Positions 59,278 through 64,000 of a stretch of DNA of 64,000 nt are shown here, one piece after another (the first letter of the stretch is position 1; the number at the start of each line of letters is the position of its first letter). The DNA lies in assembly GCF_001638985.1 (NCBI RefSeq), contig NW_017265163.1, positions 124,001 through 188,000 on the forward strand. The letters run 5' to 3'. Under the pieces are notes generated by a model. The model was not told where the DNA came from. It was given only the letters and a program-made list of their open reading frames with translations, and made no database searches. Position numbers and translations under genes: made by a program. This DNA comes from Phycomyces blakesleeanus NRRL 1555(-). Taxonomy: Eukaryota; Mucoromycota; Mucoromycetes; Mucorales; Phycomycetaceae.

Positions 59278-59729
59278 TTAGATGAAACTTTCTTTATATA
59301 TATATATATTGTTTTTGTTGTTGTTTTTACTCTTTATTCTATTTTATCTTCATTTATCATTTATCATTTATCATTTATCATTATGCAATAATGTGTATTC
59401 TACAAACAACAAACCAGACTTCTTCTAAAGTAAATATCCTATACACCCCTCACTCTGAAATTATATGTATTTTATCAATTGATTGGGTGCTGAATACTAA
59501 TGAGTGTGATTTATGACAGCCTTGAACACAATTCGCCCCCTTTTTTTTATTAGAAAGTATTTACATCAAGGGTCCAATTGACATGTCCTACTTTCTACTT
59601 TTTATGAGCAAGATTTATTTCTTGTGATGGTTGCTTGGAATCAATTGCACACAGCACAAGTATATAAACAGCTATTGATTGTAGTAAATCTTATGATAAG
59701 AATAATAAATAAAGTATTATGCAGTCTCT
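59278..59729. other. Convergent intergenic region
   Basis: About 450 bp between the stop codons of two convergent genes. It includes (ATTTATC)n at 59353-59381 and no gene. Confidence 0.55.
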
Positions 59730-60265
59730 TTAGGATGTAGCAATTGATCCATACCCAGAAGTACGATTTACTGGATTATCATCATTCTAATAATAATAAT
59801 AATAATAATAATAAAAAGATATTAATTAAAGAAGGTCAGTCTATACTTTATTGTGATTGTCAAGCTTGCCTTTGTGTCATCAGCAAGGGTTCCAAAGGTT
59901 GGTAAGAGAGACCGCCTGGCATAAGATCCCAAGGTAAAAAATGGGACGGTGCCTCCATGGACGACAACAGAAGACAGGACCATAAAATAGATGATGGGCT
60001 CAATTACTAGATAAGCAGAAGCAGTTCGGCCTTGAGGGCTGATGTGACGCATGGTTTCGGCGTAGTAGAACAGGGCACCCACACCCATCGGACCAAACCA
60101 GCCCACAAACAGAGCTTCACGCCAGGTATTTATGGCAGGAACCCAGCGATAACAAGCCATGATTATTGGCAATCTCCTCAACGAAAGTACCAGAATGGCT
60201 AGAATCAGTAGATTGCCAAATGAGAGACCGATGGCTGAATTGATAAAGCTACCCCATGGCTTTTT

Positions 60266-60297
<32 letters not shown>

Positions 60298-61888
60298 TAG
60301 TATTATTTCTATTATATGAGCTATTTAATTTTTTTTTTTTACTTTTAATCCATGTATACATGTCATTTAAGAAATACATATATATATTTGTACATCTTAT
60401 TTGGCAAATTCCCCTCAAAAACTTCTATAAAAGGATATTTCTTTATATATTTTTTTTATCTATCTTTTAACGTTGAACTTACGATTGTTGCACCAATATA
60501 GCCAAAGATGCTCAAGTTAAGGATCAAGTCAATGACCTCCATAAAGCTAGAATTCTTTGTTTCGACCCGGAACCAATCATCCCATGTGAAGGCGTTTCCG
60601 GCAATAAAGCATGCCAATAGGTCATCACTTCCAATCATAGCCACAGTTCCCATAAGAAAAAGCTTTAAAAGATTTTATTTAGTATATGTATTTCCTTTTA
60701 TTTTTTCATCATCAAGAAACTTACTGCCAATGAAATTGAGAATAGCAAAAATGACTCCTTGTTAACAAGTCGTCTTTATATATATAAAAAAAATAGAGGC
60801 AATTGGTTTAAATACACGTATAACTTTTTGGTCTTCTTTGGATTACCTTGATTCGGCAAACTGTAATCCCTTGCGAGCAAGATACCCCACAACAAATCCA
60901 ATAATCACAGAAAAAATGATCTGGTATCCGAGCACAAAAAGAGTCCATTTTTGCAAAGCTGGACCTATAGTCATCTGTACAAGGTAGATGGCTAGGAATA
61001 GAAACGGATATCCAAGCCCATCATTGGCACCACTTTTATGTACATTTAGATTTAGATTTAGATTCAGACATAGATTTTATTTGTATTTTGTACCTTTCTG
61101 CAAGTAGAATATGACGAATGTTCTCAGGTACATGTGTCTCAGCAAACCTGCCTTGGACAATTGAACTTGCCAATACCTTGTTTGAATATCAAACTTTAGC
61201 TTGCATTTAAAACATATTTGACCGAGAATAATAAAGAAAAATCAATAGAACCTTACCGGGTCTGTTGGAGTAAAACAAGAGGCGATTACCAACGCTTCGA
61301 GCTATATGGATAATTAGTATCAACAATAAAAAAAAATAGACTTACAAATCCAAGATTAGGAATAATCCACCATACGCATAGCCCGCTGACTAACCACATC
61401 CATATCATTACGGGTAGCAAGAGCACAAGAAGAGACCGCAGTTCGGTGCGTAAATAAGCTTTCGGAAGAGACACACCTGCGGCCATGACCTGATCATAGG
61501 TTGTGTATATGTAATTAGAGAAAATGGTGCATTACAAGCATTTTTGTTTTGTTTTACTTGGATAGCAATGATTATACGAGTAAATTCACGGGTAAAGTCT
61601 GGTGTGCTAGTCAGTTCTTGAAAGTTTAACCAATCAAGACAGGCTGGACCTAGAAGAATACCACCAGCAAGAGCAACCACTGTAGATAGATAAATAAATA
61701 AAATAAAAAAAGCATTTTTTGGTTAGTTGTAGCTATTTACTTGGTATTAAGAATTTGTTAAAAATAAATTATAACAACTTGCATGGTTCGGAAATGTATA
61801 GCCTGTCTTTGAGTAATAATGAAAAGAGAGCATAGAATAACATGAGCCCACCAAATGTGGCAGCGATAACAGAAACGGTATCTTCCAT
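59730..61888 (-). CDS. Plasma-membrane Na+/H+ antiporter (CPA1, Nha1/Sod2-like)
   Basis: Ten exons join in frame to 453 aa: 61888-61783, 61679-61558, 61489-61346, 61301-61257, 61176-61094, 61032-60847, 60773-60725, 60662-60483, 60259-59870 and 59786-59730. Hallmarks: ALAGGILLGPACLDWL, RIIIAIQVMAAGVSLPKAYL, SCFTPTDPVLASSIVQGRFA (TDP in an unwound helix) and LLAESGANDGLGYPFLFLAI, with the Asn-Asp pair that binds the exchanged cation. About ten to twelve hydrophobic segments run the length. These match the fungal antiporters that export Na+ or K+ for protons. It lacks the very long cytoplasmic tail of yeast Nha1 and is closer in length to Sod2. Introns 1 and 9 have GC donors (T|GCAAGT and G|GCAAGC); without them the frame stops early, and using them restores known sequence (intron 1) or adds a 19-codon end exon. 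Convergent with the FYVE/RING gene. Confidence 0.88.
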
Positions 61889-64000
61889 TGAACTGTTGCG
61901 TATGTGATTATGTATGTATCTTTTGCTTTTCTTTTCTTTGTTAGGCTTTGTAAAGAGAAGATTGCTCTCAAACAGGTAAAGTATATAAGTATATATTTAT
62001 GTAGGGGTGATTTTTTTTTGTACAAAAAAAAGAGGGGTAAATAAAGTAGGATATTAGTTATTGTCTCTTTATAAAATATTTCTGGTATTGTGTTATGTTG
62101 TGTTGGCAACGTATCAGCTAGCTTGGAAAATTGTGGAAATAAAGATGGTAGAACAACAGATCATGAAATGGATAGAGCGTAAGAGATAAATAGGAGAAAG
62201 GGGTCTTTTTATAATGTTTTTTTTTTGGCAAAAACGTCAAAAACTTCTTCTTATTATTCTTATTCTTGTGCTTGGGGCTTTGATGTTTGTAGTTCTGTAA
62301 AGAGGAGAAATTGTAAAGTTAAATAAGAAGAAGAAGAAGATTAAAAGAAAAGAGGTGTTTAGAAGATTTAAATATCCAAATTTTCTAATTAATTAATTTT
62401 TTTTTAAAAAAAAAAGTTCACTAGAGATATGTGACTTGCCGATAAGAAAGTAATAAAAAAAAAAGGGGGGGGACATTTATGTGCGTATGTGTGATTGTGT
62501 ATATGTAATGTAATGCATAGATAGCTAGTTATATATATATATGTGTGTGTGTGTGAAGGAGAGGGAGATTCTAGATGATCGATTGTGCTTCTAATGTTTT
62601 ACATGGCGTATGTTTTCTTTATGACAATAATCATCTCGATCCACAAAGAAATAGTTAGCAATAGATTTAGATATAAATCTATATATAAAGGTAATTTAAT
62701 CCAGTTTAATCGAATATGATCTACTCCATGGCCACAAAGTATAGTGAAAGAGGTGTTTAAAGGATCAAGGTATATAGGTTGGAATATTACAGGTACAAGA
62801 AGTGCACTACTTTAACTTGACTTATTTGGGAGTTTTTCTAGATGTACAGGAAAAAATATCCATTTTTGGGTTATTTCACCAAGAAAGATTCAGTTAAATT
62901 GGATACCCTATTCTATTTTTATTTATGTGGTTGACTAAACATGCACAAGCACAAGCACTTTCTGGGCTCAATGTGATCAAAATATAATTCCCTTCTTTTG
63001 GTCGTATACCCTACCTTGTTTTGTAGCAGTGATTATGTTTGTCTTTCAAAATACAGGTATTCTGTTCAATATATAGACCTAATAATTTGATTAAACATGT
63101 ATATTATATGTATGTAGTAGGGGCTATGTGAGCACAAGTAAATATATATTTAATTAATTAATTAAGCTTTCTATTCTATTCTATTCTATTCAATCAATCA
63201 ATCAATCAAGCCGTCAAATTTCTCCACACTTGTACACAACAATGGGTCAAAAGAAGAAAATCCATTCTGTATTCCAAACACTGACCCTCCAGCTCCAATC
63301 CCCCTCTTTCTCTCTTGTCTTTTTTTATTATTATTTATTTTTATAATACGATTGCCTAATTGTGTATCCAGATATAGATATAGATATATATACAGTATGG
63401 GGATGTGGGGCAAAAACTCTAAATATTTATACATTTTTATATATTATAGAGAGAGAGAAAAGATAATTATCCCTGCATGTGAATTACAAAAAATAAAAAG
63501 AAACTCAAATGTACAAATCGTTTTTGCTTTTTTTTTGTTTCGTTTGATATTATATTATCATGGTCAAATGAACTCACTACTTGACTACCCCTTTCTTTGC
63601 TTTGTTAAAAAGTGTACAAAATGAGCTGTACAATATCGATAGATAGACTTGAATTTGTCTGATTGGTGATATATATTAATAAAATAAAAGAAACGGGAAA
63701 ATCTTGTTCTTTGACTCCACACGGATCATCCAAAAGTAGCTTTTTTTTTGTATCCCCCGCCGCCCCTTCTTCACCTCCTTAATCTCCCTCATTTACTTTT
63801 AGCTGATTGAATGATATATCACCTTGACTTTCCTGCTCTTTAATAATAATAAAAACATTGATAATAGGAATCATTTTCTATAATTGCATTGCATTTTATT
63901 TTATTCATTCGATTGACTGACTACCTCATAAAATTTAATTCAATTAAATTCAATTGATCATTTTTTTTGTCCTTGTATACAAAGCAACAATATTACCTCG
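61889..64000. other. Intergenic AT-rich region at the right edge
   Basis: Upstream region of the antiporter, then about 1.8 kb of AT-rich DNA with (GAA)n, (GT)n, (CAAT)n and (TTCTA)n runs. An open stretch at 63208-63330 (+), reading SNFSTLVHNNGSKEENPF and further, could be an exon of a gene lying mostly outside, but there is nothing to confirm it. Confidence 0.4.

Noticed and set aside
63198..63624. Possible exons at the right edge
   Set aside because: Open stretches exist on both strands, but no splice-consistent gene or known motif could be built.

Overview
The window looks like a chromosome segment of an AT-rich filamentous fungus of the Mucoromycota type (Phycomyces- or Mucor-like; this is an inference from gene and transposon style, not a search). 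Genes have short GT-AG introns, long AT microsatellites lie between them, and the coding sequences that are not transposons (a KHDC4-like KH protein, a Pib1-like FYVE/RING ligase, a fungal-type Na+/H+ antiporter and a TBC protein) are eukaryotic.

Layout: about 1-51 kb is a graveyard of nested mobile elements; about 51-62 kb is an ordinary gene island. From the left: a CACTA/tnp2 transposase running off the window edge (1-2444, -); a foldback repeat (3718-3901); a CACTA element with both ends visible (4570-9460, TIR CACTAC.., 3-bp duplication AGA) carrying a transposase and a divergent coiled-coil gene; a tRNA-Met(CAT) and a tRNA-Ala(TGC) whose 3' ends face each other across a 10-kb island, each with a solo LTR inserted just downstream in the same relative orientation; between them a PIF/Harbinger element (13364-22076) with a Myb-like gene and a DDE gene, apparently split by a MULE with SWIM and OTU-protease parts; a third tnp2 element (23.3-26.9 kb, +) cut by a solo LTR, with a tail-to-tail partner gene (27.1-28.4 kb, -); a decayed LINE (30.2-32.7 kb); a transposase-like relic (33.5-34.6 kb, -); a Helitron (35159 to about 41.4 kb, -) cut by two solo LTRs; a five-copy alternating minisatellite (41.8-42.1 kb); an in-frame Harbinger/Crypton hybrid (42.1-45.1 kb, -) cut by another solo LTR; and a LINE with ORF1 and ORF2 (45.2-50.8 kb, +).

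Four solo LTRs are flanked by perfect 5-bp target duplications (ACGAT, AAGAT, TCATT, ATGAT), and in each case removing the LTR plus one duplication restores the interrupted reading frame. Most in-frame stops in the elements whose original residue can be guessed are explained by a single C-to-T or G-to-A change (CAA/CAG/CGA to stop, TGG to stop), and the Helitron helicase motifs show the same kind of missense change. This suggests a shared C:G to T:A decay process.

The gene island holds, from left to right, a TBC-domain protein (-), a KHDC4-like RNA-binding protein (+), a Pib1-like FYVE/RING protein (+) and a Na+/H+ antiporter (-). I could join all their exons in frame (316, 549, 231 and 453 aa). 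The antiporter appears to use two GC-AG introns.
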